Made by a program: the position numbers and the translations under genes
Notes under the pieces: model-generated
What the model was told of the DNA's origin: nothing
The model's database searches: none
Seen by the model: only the letters and a program-made list of their open reading frames with translations
DNA from: a virus
Direction: 5' to 3' (one strand)
Length of the DNA stretch: 55,758 bases
IMG/VR virus record: IMGVR_UViG_3300042922_000297
Span: 1 to 55,758 of that record
In this document: positions 47,492-54,528 of the stretch, piece by piece
How the letters are laid out: every line of letters starts with the position of its first letter
Numbering within the stretch: the first letter of the stretch is position 1

Positions 47492-47838
47492 TCGGGCCGC
47501 GCATCCAAACCCACCACCGGCTCCGAATCGCCCGACTCGAAGCCAAACTCACCCAACGCGCCCTCGCCGAATACATCGGCACCAACATCCGCAACATCGA
47601 AAACTGGGAACAAGGACGCAACCACATCCCCGGCTACGCACTCACCAAACTCGCCCGCATCTGCGGCGTCGACCCCGACTGGATCCTCGACGGCGGAGCA
47701 TCATTCATCGAATTCCGCGACATCTGCCCCGTCTGCAAACAAGACACACCCATCATCGGCCTCGACCGCACATACGCAGTCCACGGCGACAAAGCTGGCA
47801 ACGAGTGCCCTATGGGCGCAAGGCGGGTCGCAGCATGA
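47488..47838 (+). CDS. XRE-type HTH protein with zinc knuckle
   Basis: 116 residues, ATGA-coupled. An HTH (about 10-65: L-T-Q-R-A-L-A-E-Y-I-G-T-N-I-R-N-I-E-N-W) is followed by C-P-V-C-K and N-E-C-P-M-G. A transcription factor for phage or host genes; directly precedes two WhiB genes. Confidence 0.78.
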   Translation: MIGPRIQTHHRLRIARLEAKLTQRALAEYIGTNIRNIENWEQGRNHIPGYALTKLARICGVDPDWILDGGASFIEFRDICPVCKQDTPIIGLDRTYAVHGDKAGNECPMGARRVAA

Positions 47839-48188
47839 TGACCACCGCATGGAAAACCCAAGGCCTGTGCTTCGGGCACCCCGACCCCGATCTGTGGTTC
47901 CCCGCCGACGCGCGCCGACGCGGCACCTTCGAAGCGGCCCTAGCTGTCTGCGCTCAATGCCCGGTAATCGATAAATGTTGGGAGTACGCCGAGGAGACTG
48001 GCGTGACCCACGGAGTGTGGGCCGGCGTTAACCGGAGCAAGCCGGCCAAAACAACCGACCACCCCCCGCAGCACGGCACAGAAGCGCGCGCCCGCAGGCA
48101 CAGGAGGGCCGGGGAAGATCCATGCCCCGCCTGCCTAGAAGGGGAGCGGTCAGCTCGCCGCCTCCGCGAAACCCGGAGGCCGGCATGA
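47835..48188 (+). CDS. WhiB-family Fe-S protein (first copy)
   Basis: 117 residues. Four cysteines in WhiB order: Cys 12, Cys 39, Cys 42 (C-A-Q-C) and Cys 48, then G-V-W-A-G (60-64). The usual C-terminal basic DNA-contact region is replaced by a longer tail with C-P-A-C-L. WhiB proteins bind a 4Fe-4S cluster and the sigma factor; phage copies can reprogram host transcription. Confidence 0.85.
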   Translation: MMTTAWKTQGLCFGHPDPDLWFPADARRRGTFEAALAVCAQCPVIDKCWEYAEETGVTHGVWAGVNRSKPAKTTDHPPQHGTEARARRHRRAGEDPCPACLEGERSARRLRETRRPA

Positions 48189-48442
48189 GCATCATCGGAG
48201 ACCTGGAGGGTCTGATCAACCGCGAACCCTGGACCGACGGTGCGCTCTGCACGCAGGTCGACAGCGGCGATCTGTTTTTCCCTGAGAAGGGCGGCTCCAC
48301 CGTCGAAGCGAAACGCATCTGCAATCGCTGCGATGTCACCGCAGAGTGCCTCGCGTATGCGTTGAAAAACAAGATAGCCAGAGGTATTTGGGGGGCGAAG
48401 TCGGAACGGGAACGCCGCGACATGCTCAAGAGGTCGGCGTGA
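48185..48442 (+). CDS. WhiB-family Fe-S protein (second copy)
   Basis: 85 residues, ATGA-coupled to the first. Cys 22, Cys 46, Cys 49, Cys 55 and G-I-W-G (67-70) give a canonical short WhiB, with a basic end (S-E-R-E-R-R-D-M-L-K-R). Confidence 0.88.
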   Translation: MSIIGDLEGLINREPWTDGALCTQVDSGDLFFPEKGGSTVEAKRICNRCDVTAECLAYALKNKIARGIWGAKSERERRDMLKRSA

Positions 48443-48663
48443 TGCCCGGCCGGTTGGATACCGCCATCGCGGAACTGAAATGCGGTCTAGCCGCCATCGA
48501 CGACGCCCGCTGCCTCCTGCACGAGTTGGGTTGGGAAACCCCCGCAGACGTGCGCTCGCAGCTGGTGTTCCAGCAGCAACACCACAACGCCAACAAACTC
48601 ATCCAGCGGGGAGACGCCATGCTCGGCGCCCTCACCAGACAACAAGACAAGGAACCAACATGA
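48442..48663 (+). CDS. Hypothetical helical protein
   Basis: 73 residues from ATG 48442 (GTG 48439 possible). Helical, with C-G-L-A-A-I-D-D-A-R-C and Gln/His-rich end. Unassigned. Confidence 0.6.
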   Translation: MPGRLDTAIAELKCGLAAIDDARCLLHELGWETPADVRSQLVFQQQHHNANKLIQRGDAMLGALTRQQDKEPT

Positions 48664-48923
48664 AACGACCTATCTACGTGAGTCAGCGGGAAAACCTCGA
48701 GGGTGACTTTTGGTACACGGTGCGCGGGGGTAACGCCGAGAACGTCCTGACGTCGAAGATGTACAAGCAGCGGTGGCGTGCGGTGCGTGCTGCCCGCGCT
48801 TTCATCGAGTCGGTTGAGCCTGCCCCGGTGTCGTTCTCGTGGTGGTCCGGACCGACTGATGCGGCAGTGAAGTCCGGGACCGCCCGCGGCGCGATCCACC
48901 ATCACACGGAGCGTCTCCGATGA
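48660..48923 (+). CDS. Hypothetical protein
   Basis: 87 residues, ATGA-coupled. Aromatic, beta-rich first part (F-W-Y-T-V-R-G-G-N) and a basic helix (R-W-R-A-V-R-A-A-R-A-F). Unassigned. Confidence 0.6.
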   Translation: MKRPIYVSQRENLEGDFWYTVRGGNAENVLTSKMYKQRWRAVRAARAFIESVEPAPVSFSWWSGPTDAAVKSGTARGAIHHHTERLR

Positions 48924-49087
48924 TCGTGGAGTGGTGCAGGTCTAAGCATCTCGCCAACTCTGGTGGTAGATGCCAACTCGAAGCCGGCCATGACGGTCCG
49001 CATGAGCGGACGATTCGGGGGGTTCGTTACGAGTGGACCGACGAGTCCGAAGCCGCCCACAAGAAGACGTGGAGGCCCGCGTCATGA
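48920..49087 (+). CDS. Small Cys/His protein
   Basis: 55 residues, ATGA-coupled both sides. C-R-S-K-H...G-R-C-Q-L-E-A-G-H-D-G-P-H is a compact zinc-type motif that occurs in many actinophage small proteins. Confidence 0.6.
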   Translation: MIVEWCRSKHLANSGGRCQLEAGHDGPHERTIRGVRYEWTDESEAAHKKTWRPAS

Positions 49088-49563
49088 GCCAAGACCCAGC
49101 AGCCCAACTGATCCTCTCCAAGTGGATCACCGACCGGGCGAAGGAATGGGAGGCAGAGGCCAAGCAGCAGTTGGGGTTGTTGCCGGGGGAGCGTAAGGCC
49201 GCTGTGGTGAATGGTCAGGTGTTGGGGCATGTGTCGATGGTGAAGGGACGCAGCGCCGGGTCTGTCGCCAACGCTGAAGCCCTGTTGGCGTATGTGAAGG
49301 CCCACCACCCCACCGAGGTCGAGGAAGTCAGGGAGGAGCGGATCCGGCCGGCGTTCCTCAAAGCGCTGTTGGATGACGCGGCGAAGAAAGGCGCGTTCGT
49401 CGACACGGATGGTGTGGTGATCGACGGCCTGATCGACGTCCGGCAGGGCGACCCGTATCCGTCCCGGAAACTCGCGGAGGACGCCGACATCCTCATCGCC
49501 GGACTCATGCCCAAGGGCGCGTTGGGTGTGTCCGGTCTGCGCGAATTGGAGGCCGGGGAATGA
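49084..49563 (+). CDS. Recombination-module protein upstream of the RecA-like ATPase
   Basis: 159 residues, ATGA-coupled. N-terminal helix (D-R-A-K-E-W-E-A-E-A-K-Q-Q-L) and a strand-rich centre (V-V-N-G-Q-V-L-G-H-V-S). Proteins of this type regularly sit just before Sak4-like ATPases in actinophages, so a role in phage recombination or replication is inferred. Confidence 0.7.
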   Translation: MSQDPAAQLILSKWITDRAKEWEAEAKQQLGLLPGERKAAVVNGQVLGHVSMVKGRSAGSVANAEALLAYVKAHHPTEVEEVREERIRPAFLKALLDDAAKKGAFVDTDGVVIDGLIDVRQGDPYPSRKLAEDADILIAGLMPKGALGVSGLRELEAGE

Positions 49564-49775
49564 GCAGCTACCTGACGTCCTACAGCCGACTACTCGATGG
49601 ATTCGTCAGCAACACGGTGCAACGCATGACATCCGATCCCGCAGAGGTCGCCGACCGCGTTGACGCAATCTTCGGGTCACTGGCGCATCAACGTCTGGAC
49701 GAGATCCAACTGACAGCCCTCTTGTCTATCGCTGTGGATCGGCTCGCCACAAGCAAGATCGGAGCACCCGAATGA
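49560..49775 (+). CDS. Hypothetical helical protein
   Basis: 71 residues, ATGA-coupled between the two recombination-module genes. All helical. Unassigned. Confidence 0.6.
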   Translation: MSSYLTSYSRLLDGFVSNTVQRMTSDPAEVADRVDAIFGSLAHQRLDEIQLTALLSIAVDRLATSKIGAPE

Positions 49776-50749
49776 GCCCCCGCTTGAGGAAGCCGAACGG
49801 TATCCCGAACTGGCCCATGATCCTCCTCGAAGGCCCCGACAGTGTGGGGAAGTCCTACCAGTCAGCCCAATTCACCGGCAGCTCGAAGACCGGGCAGGCG
49901 TACTGGCTGGATGTGGGTGAAGGCGCGGCGGACGAGTACATCAACGTTCCCGGCGCTGACTACATGATCGTCGATCACGACGGGTCGTGGCAGGACATCA
50001 TCGCCCAAATCCACGAGATCACCGAAGCCGAGCAGGACTCGAAGAAGCCGGCGGTGCTGGTGGTGGATTCGGCGTCGAACGTGTGGGACATGCTCAAAGC
50101 CTGGGTCAATTCACGTGCACGGAACTCGAAGAACGGGAAACGGACTCTCGCCGCTGATCCTGATGCGGAAATCAAGCCGTCCCCGAATCTGTGGAACGAC
50201 GCCAACGACAGGCACGCCGCCTTCGTCACCGCCCTGTCCCGTTTTCCGGGCATCGTCGTCCTCACTGCACGGGGGAAAGAGACGATGGCTGTGGATGGTG
50301 AGGGTCGGCCGATTCAGGGGCAGCGGGACTACTCCGTGGAGGCCAACAAGTCGTTGCCGTTCAAGGTCAACGCCCACGTCCGACTGTCTCGGGAGGATCC
50401 CCCGGTGGTGGTGTCGTTCCGGTCGGCAACCAACGGTTTAAGGCCGGGCGTGGATAAACCGCAGAGGTACCCCGAGTTCACCCTTGAGCACCTGGTGTTC
50501 GAGGTGATGGGTCTAGAGAAGGCCCAGACGCGGGATGTCACGGAGTTGGTGACGGACGAGAAGGCGTTGGCCGATTCTGCCCGCCTGGAGCTGCGCCAGT
50601 GGTGCGAGGCGAACGGCCTGGACCTGAAGGCGGTGGCTGACCGCTTCTACGAGTCTCAGGAGGAAACCCTTGGGGCGACGGGTGATGCGTCGGCGGTGCG
50701 GAACCTGTTGCAGTCGTTGCAGGACGAACATGCAAAGGCGGCGTCATGA
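49772..50749 (+). CDS. RecA-like AAA ATPase, Sak4 type
   Basis: 325 residues. Walker A G-P-D-S-V-G-K-S (21-28) and Walker B A-V-L-V-V-D-S (94-100), then V-V-L-T-A-R-G-K-E near 165. Sak4-type ATPases are single-strand annealing or strand-exchange partners in phage recombination. The C-terminal third is helical. Confidence 0.85.
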   Translation: MSPRLRKPNGIPNWPMILLEGPDSVGKSYQSAQFTGSSKTGQAYWLDVGEGAADEYINVPGADYMIVDHDGSWQDIIAQIHEITEAEQDSKKPAVLVVDSASNVWDMLKAWVNSRARNSKNGKRTLAADPDAEIKPSPNLWNDANDRHAAFVTALSRFPGIVVLTARGKETMAVDGEGRPIQGQRDYSVEANKSLPFKVNAHVRLSREDPPVVVSFRSATNGLRPGVDKPQRYPEFTLEHLVFEVMGLEKAQTRDVTELVTDEKALADSARLELRQWCEANGLDLKAVADRFYESQEETLGATGDASAVRNLLQSLQDEHAKAAS

Positions 50750-50916
50750 GGTTCGAAGTTTCGTGCCCTGCCTGCCCCACCCACATCAACCCGTCCGTGT
50801 TCCCTGACCGTGACGGCGCTGAAGCGTATGTGCGTCGCCATCACATCGTGGGGGATAAGCACAGGGCCGTGGTGGAGCCGGTGTTCGAGACACCGTTTGA
50901 AGGGCTGGTGTGCTGA
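50746..50916 (+). CDS. Small CxxC protein
   Basis: 56 residues, ATGA-coupled. S-C-P-A-C-P-T-H near the start and V-R-R-H-H form a probable zinc finger. Confidence 0.6.
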   Translation: MRFEVSCPACPTHINPSVFPDRDGAEAYVRRHHIVGDKHRAVVEPVFETPFEGLVC

Positions 50917-51098
50917 TGAGCGCCACTGCGTGCAAGAACTGCGGTCTGTCAATCACTCTGGTGCCCTACGCGCTGGGTCCGAAGTGGATGCACAATCCTC
51001 CCGGCTACACGGGTCACAAGATGGGCGGCGGTGCGTACAACGTGTACGAGCACTGCCGCGGGATGGTCGCTGAACCACCTGTTGGAGGTGTGCTGTGA
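50916..51098 (+). CDS. Zinc-ribbon-like protein
   Basis: 60 residues; the ATG shares a base with the previous stop. A-C-K-N-C-G-L at the start and H-C near residue 47, with W-M-H in between. Unassigned. Confidence 0.6.
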   Translation: MSATACKNCGLSITLVPYALGPKWMHNPPGYTGHKMGGGAYNVYEHCRGMVAEPPVGGVL

Positions 51099-51283
51099 TG
51101 GCCGGATCTGTCCATGTCGGCGGCAACGGCTCTTGGATGCCGCTGAGGCTCGTCCGAGAGTTCGTTGAGGCCACGAAGGATTGGCCTGACGATAACTGGG
51201 TTCAGGCTGGAGTGGTCGGCCTGGAGCAGCGGATGTCGATTGAGTACACCACCCTTCAAGGCTTGAGGGCGGTGCGGAAATGA
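51098..51283 (+). CDS. Hypothetical protein
   Basis: 61 residues; ATG 51098 with RBS GGAGG (GTG 51095 possible). L-V-R-E-F-V-E-A-T-K-D-W-P-D-D-N-W is distinctive but not recognised. Confidence 0.6.
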   Translation: MAGSVHVGGNGSWMPLRLVREFVEATKDWPDDNWVQAGVVGLEQRMSIEYTTLQGLRAVRK

Positions 51284-51666
51284 GCCGGCCGCAGGGGTTC
51301 ACCCCCGCCACCCGCGCCCTGATCGCCGACCGGGCATCCGACTACAACGGCTGGCCTGTCTGTGAGGTGATGGCGGTCTGTCAAGGCGTCGCAGCTGAGG
51401 CGGTGCATCACAGGAGGCCCAGAGCAGCCGGCGGTAGCAAGCGCCCGGACACGAACAAGGCGGCGAACGGGATCGCCACCTGTAATGCCGACCATGAGTG
51501 GATTGAGTCGCACCGCGAGGAGGCGTTGCTTAACGGCTGGTTGGTGCTGCAATGCGAAGCCCCCGCCACCATCCCCGCCCTCCGGCGCGGTGTCTGGGTG
51601 CTGTTGGACAACGACGGCGGCTGGGTGCGGTGTGCGGCTCCGGGCGTACAGGGAGAAGCATCATGA
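51280..51666 (+). CDS. HNH endonuclease-like protein (accessory region)
   Basis: 128 residues, ATGA-coupled. C-E-V-M-A-V-C, then V-H-H-R-R-P-R-A-A-G-G, N-K-A-A-N-G-I-A-T-C and H-E-W-I-E-S-H follow HNH order (His-His pair, Asn, His). A nicking or homing-type nuclease is likely; a second one besides the terminase-side HNH. Confidence 0.78.
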   Translation: MSRPQGFTPATRALIADRASDYNGWPVCEVMAVCQGVAAEAVHHRRPRAAGGSKRPDTNKAANGIATCNADHEWIESHREEALLNGWLVLQCEAPATIPALRRGVWVLLDNDGGWVRCAAPGVQGEAS

Positions 51667-52427
51667 AAACGTTCTATCTGGGGGCTCATCACCCGAACTG
51701 GCTCGCTAAGGCCGGGGTGCCCCTGTTCATCTCCCATAGGAGGCTACAGGGCTACAAAACGCTCCCCAAGGCCATTGAGCATTGGGCGTTGGATTCCGGT
51801 GGTTTCTCCGAGATTTCGCAGTTCGGGAAGTGGACCACCACACCAGAGCAGTACGTGCAGGCCGTTAAACGCTACGACCAGGAGATCGGGCATCTGGGTT
51901 GGGCGGCGCCGCAGGACTGGATGTGCGAACCAGACATGCTCACCAAAACTGGGCTCACAGTCCGGGAACACCAGCAGCGTACAGTCCGCAACTTCCTCCA
52001 GCTGCAACAACTCTGGGGGGACGACAGCCCGTTCATGCCGGTCCTGCAAGGCTGGACAGTCGACGACTACCTCCACTGTATGGAGTTGTACAACATCGCC
52101 GGTATCGATTTGGAATCTTTCCCGTTGGTGGGTGTCGGCTCGGTGTGTAGGAGGCAAGCGACCGGGGAGATCGGGATGATCTTTCAATCCATCCTCAAGC
52201 ACCAAGACCTGCTGATTCACGGGTTCGGGGTCAAACTCCGCGGCCTCCAAGACTATGGGCACCTACTCAACTCGGCCGACTCCATGGCCTGGTCCTACTG
52301 GGCACGAAGAGACCCCCCCCATGCCGGGCTGCACCGAACACAAGTCGTGTTCAAACTGCATCAAGTACGCGATGTGGTGGCGCGCGAAGGTCGACCGCAT
52401 CCAATACCGCCACCAACTGTCCTTTGA
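51663..52427 (+). CDS. DpdA-family deazaguanine transglycosylase, interrupted at a C-run
   Basis: 254 residues in this frame. Y-L-G-A-H-H-P-N-W, F-I-S-H-R-R-L, W-A-L-D-S-G-G-F-S-E, A-A-P-Q-D-W-M-C-E-P and V-G-V-G-S-V-C-R-R-Q are the conserved blocks of the TGT-like DpdA/DUF7221 family, which swaps guanine for a 7-deazaguanine in DNA. The expected zinc-binding end (P-G-C-T-E-H-K-S-C-S-N-C) is present but one frame away after CCCCCCCC at 52313-52320. With seven C the product would run to 52452. No preQ0-synthesis genes are seen, so the base would come from the host (inference). Confidence 0.75.
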   Translation: MKTFYLGAHHPNWLAKAGVPLFISHRRLQGYKTLPKAIEHWALDSGGFSEISQFGKWTTTPEQYVQAVKRYDQEIGHLGWAAPQDWMCEPDMLTKTGLTVREHQQRTVRNFLQLQQLWGDDSPFMPVLQGWTVDDYLHCMELYNIAGIDLESFPLVGVGSVCRRQATGEIGMIFQSILKHQDLLIHGFGVKLRGLQDYGHLLNSADSMAWSYWARRDPPHAGLHRTQVVFKLHQVRDVVAREGRPHPIPPPTVL

Positions 52428-52452
52428 CTATGACGAAGCGGTCGTCGCGTGA
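52321..52452 (+). CDS. C-terminal zinc-binding part of the DpdA-like protein, shifted frame
   Basis: 43 codons from an ATG directly after the C-run: C-T-E-H-K-S-C-S-N-C-I-K-Y-A-M-W-W-R. Its TGA (52450-52452) overlaps the GTG of the next gene as GTGA, exactly like its neighbours, whereas the stop of the main frame at 52427 does not. So the ancestral gene ended here. No RBS precedes the ATG. Confidence 0.6.
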   Translation: MPGCTEHKSCSNCIKYAMWWRAKVDRIQYRHQLSFDYDEAVVA

Positions 52453-52586
52453 TCGCCCTGGTCTGTGACGGCCAGACCATCGCCCGGTTCGATAGCTACC
52501 CGGAAGCAGCAGCACACCGGTTGGAGGTGTGCCCGTCGTGGGGTTTGGTGCGGGGCGGGTACCGGATCGTGGGGGTCACCGGGTGA
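52449..52586 (+). CDS. Small hypothetical protein
   Basis: 45 residues from GTG. Strand A-L-V-C-D-G-Q-T-I-A-R-F and helix A-A-A-H-R-L. Coupled by GTGA to both neighbours. Confidence 0.55.
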   Translation: MIALVCDGQTIARFDSYPEAAAHRLEVCPSWGLVRGGYRIVGVTG

Positions 52587-52732
52587 GCGCGTGCGAGTGG
52601 TGCGGGGGGATCGACGGCCACGAGAACGGCTGCCGGTTAGGTCTGGGCCCGGACGAGATCGCCGAACGTCAGCCGTGCTGTCCGTGCGGTTTGAAGACGC
52701 GTCCCGGTAGCTGCGGGTGGTGCGAGGAATGA
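52583..52732 (+). CDS. Small multi-CxxC zinc protein
   Basis: 49 residues from GTG. C-E-W-C-G...C, C-C-P-C-G and C-G-W-C give two to three knuckles. Last gene before the replication leader. Confidence 0.6.
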   Translation: MSACEWCGGIDGHENGCRLGLGPDEIAERQPCCPCGLKTRPGSCGWCEE

Positions 52733-52735
52733 CCG

Positions 52736-52842
52736 AAAAACGTTGCGGGAACAGCGCATACATGAACAACAACGGTGGGATTCAAGGTATGCTAGAGGGG
52801 CAAAAAGTAAGGCCCCGGCGACAGCTTGCGACTGCCCCGGGG
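52736..52842 (+). promoter_or_regulatory. Leader of the replication operon: shared 12-mer, -10 box, hairpin
   Basis: AAAAACGTTGCG (52736-52747) repeats 2776-2787. TATGCT (52788-52793), identical to the integrase -10 box, may start transcription. A hairpin follows: CCCCGG (52813-52818) with CCGGGG (52837-52842). The RBS AAGGAGA lies before GTG 52875. Confidence 0.45.
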
Positions 52843-52874
52843 GATGACCGAATCTCAAGCAAGGAGATCCGATA

Positions 52875-53117
52875 GTGATAGATGATAGCGCGCCACCCGA
52901 CAGGGTTCGAGAGCAGATAGAGGCCGACGCCAGAACCGTCGCCTATCTGGACGCCGAGCAGAACGCACGGGTCATTGCCAGGGTTCGGGAACTCGCCTGG
53001 AAATGGGATTCAGCGACCAGTCTGACGACCGGACAACCGAACACCGTGGCCAAGGCATTCGCTTCGGAACTGTTCTGCGCCCTCGCCATCCACAAGACCG
53101 ACAGCGGTGACGCCTGA
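52875..53117 (+). CDS. Hypothetical helical protein, first gene of replication operon
   Basis: 80 residues from GTG with a strong RBS. Helical, with E-Q-N-A-R-V-I-A-R-V-R-E-L-A-W-K-W. Unassigned. Confidence 0.65.
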   Translation: MIDDSAPPDRVREQIEADARTVAYLDAEQNARVIARVRELAWKWDSATSLTTGQPNTVAKAFASELFCALAIHKTDSGDA

Positions 53118-53482
53118 TGCCCGACTCGATCCCCGCGTTCAAGGTCGGCGACAAAGTGCTGCTCGTCAAACGCACCCACCGCCGCTACGAACCCGAAGCC
53201 GAAATCGAAACCACCGTCACCAAAGTCGGCCGCAAGTACTTCACCGTCGAACACGGACTCCACTACCAAAAGTTCCACCTCGACAGCGGCTTCGAGGTAT
53301 CCAACTACTCGGCGTCCTGCTACGTCACCACACCCGAACGACAAGCCGAAAAGGCCCTTGTGAGCTACCTGGTCGACGCACTGCGCAAGCAGGGTGTCAC
53401 CTTTGATGGACATCACCGGAACTTCACATCCAAATCGCTGAAGGCGATCCTCGGCGCGGTACTCGCAGAGGGCGGTGCCTGA
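53117..53482 (+). CDS. Hypothetical protein, SH3/beta-barrel-like N-terminus
   Basis: 121 residues; start shares a base with the previous stop. F-K-V-G-D-K-V-L-L-V-K then I-E-T-T-V-T-K-V-G-R-K-Y-F-T-V looks like a small barrel (KOW/Tudor-like), followed by a helical C-terminus. Nucleic-acid binding is possible. Confidence 0.65.
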   Translation: MPDSIPAFKVGDKVLLVKRTHRRYEPEAEIETTVTKVGRKYFTVEHGLHYQKFHLDSGFEVSNYSASCYVTTPERQAEKALVSYLVDALRKQGVTFDGHHRNFTSKSLKAILGAVLAEGGA

Positions 53483-54528
53483 TGGCAAGGGATCACACGA
53501 GAGTGAACCTCGACATCTGGGGTGACGACGACTTTCGCGACCTACCCGTCGACTCCCAAAACCTCTACTGGACGCTCTGGACATCACCCGACAGGACATA
53601 CTGCGGCGCCCATGAGTGGAGGCCAGGGAAGCTCTCTCAGTGCGCCGAGGACTGGACGCTGCCAAGGCTTCTCACCGCCGCCACCGTCCTATCTGAGCGT
53701 CTGTTCGTGTTGTTCGACGACGTGACCGAGGAGTGCCTAATCCGGTCATGGATCAAGCACGACGGGCTGTGGCGAACCCCGAACTTGGCAGTGACGATCG
53801 CCAACGCGAGGGCCGCTATGGGGTCGAAAACGTTGCGCGGTGTCGTCGTTCATGAGGTCAAAAAGCTGGTGCGGGCCGAGCCGGAATTGAACGGTTGGAA
53901 GCGCGATGAGGTCGTGAAGATGCTCTCCCAGAGGGACGTTGACCCGGCCGACATACCCCCGTACAACCCCGGACCTAATGGGGGCATTAACCCCAGCTCT
54001 AACCCCACGGTTAACCCCACCGCTAACCCTTACGACCGGAACGGCGTTAACCCCCCGCCTAACCCCCCCTCTACTACAGCTACCTCTACACCTACAGCTA
54101 CAGCTACAAACCCCCCCGCTCACGTCGACTACGAACCGGAACCACCCCAGCGGTACAGCGGGAGACGAACGGGGGCAGAACTCGCACTGGCACGCTTCTC
54201 GATGATCCCAAGCCATCACTCACAGATCGCCCGCGACATCGTCCGCCAGTACAGCGACAGCCTGGATACGCCTATCGACGCTAAGACGGCCCGTGAGATC
54301 GCACAGGCCGTCGATGGCGGGATTCAGGCCGGCCAGTCGCCCGAGGCGATCTCGGCAGGCATCGAGGACTGGGCCAAGTCGGATTCGTTCTCACCCACCC
54401 AGATCGCGAAGTACATCACCAAGGCCGCCGCCCGAAGGCGCAACAACGGCGTCGGGAAACCCACACTCAAAGCCGTCCAGAACGGCCAACTCGCAGAAGA
54501 ACTCATCGCCGAAATGGATGACCAATGA
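53482..54528 (+). CDS. Replication initiator (winged-helix, lambda O/DnaD-like arrangement)
   Basis: 348 residues. The N-terminal ~150 residues (V-N-L-D-I-W-G-D-D-D-F-R-D-L, L-L-T-A-A-T-V-L-S-E-R-L-F-V, W-I-K-H-D-G-L-W-R-T-P-N) fit the winged-helix DNA-binding domain of phage replication initiators. A disordered linker of N-P-x-x tetrapeptides and Thr/Ala repeats (about 160-215) is encoded by the iteron array. A helical C-terminal domain (about 225-348) could bind the helicase loader. The plan is that of lambda O, whose gene carries the origin. Confidence 0.75.
   Translation: MARDHTRVNLDIWGDDDFRDLPVDSQNLYWTLWTSPDRTYCGAHEWRPGKLSQCAEDWTLPRLLTAATVLSERLFVLFDDVTEECLIRSWIKHDGLWRTPNLAVTIANARAAMGSKTLRGVVVHEVKKLVRAEPELNGWKRDEVVKMLSQRDVDPADIPPYNPGPNGGINPSSNPTVNPTANPYDRNGVNPPPNPPSTTATSTPTATATNPPAHVDYEPEPPQRYSGRRTGAELALARFSMIPSHHSQIARDIVRQYSDSLDTPIDAKTAREIAQAVDGGIQAGQSPEAISAGIEDWAKSDSFSPTQIAKYITKAAARRRNNGVGKPTLKAVQNGQLAEELIAEMDDQ
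53964..54066. repeat. 12-bp iteron array, probable origin of replication
   Basis: TAACCCC starts at 53988, 54000, 54012, 54048 and 54060, with TAACCCT at 54024; degenerate units keep the phase at 53964 (CAACCCC) and 53976 (TAATGGG); 54036 is lost. The spacing is exactly 12 bp or multiples. The array lies in the linker of the initiator gene and is followed by a less GC-rich CTACAG-type repeat (about 54070-54110), a candidate unwinding region. Confidence 0.7.

Noticed and set aside
53964-54066. CRISPR-like or simple satellite repeat
   Set aside because: The units are 12 bp, in frame inside an initiator gene and without unique spacers, which fits iterons rather than a CRISPR array. No CRISPR array is seen in the window.
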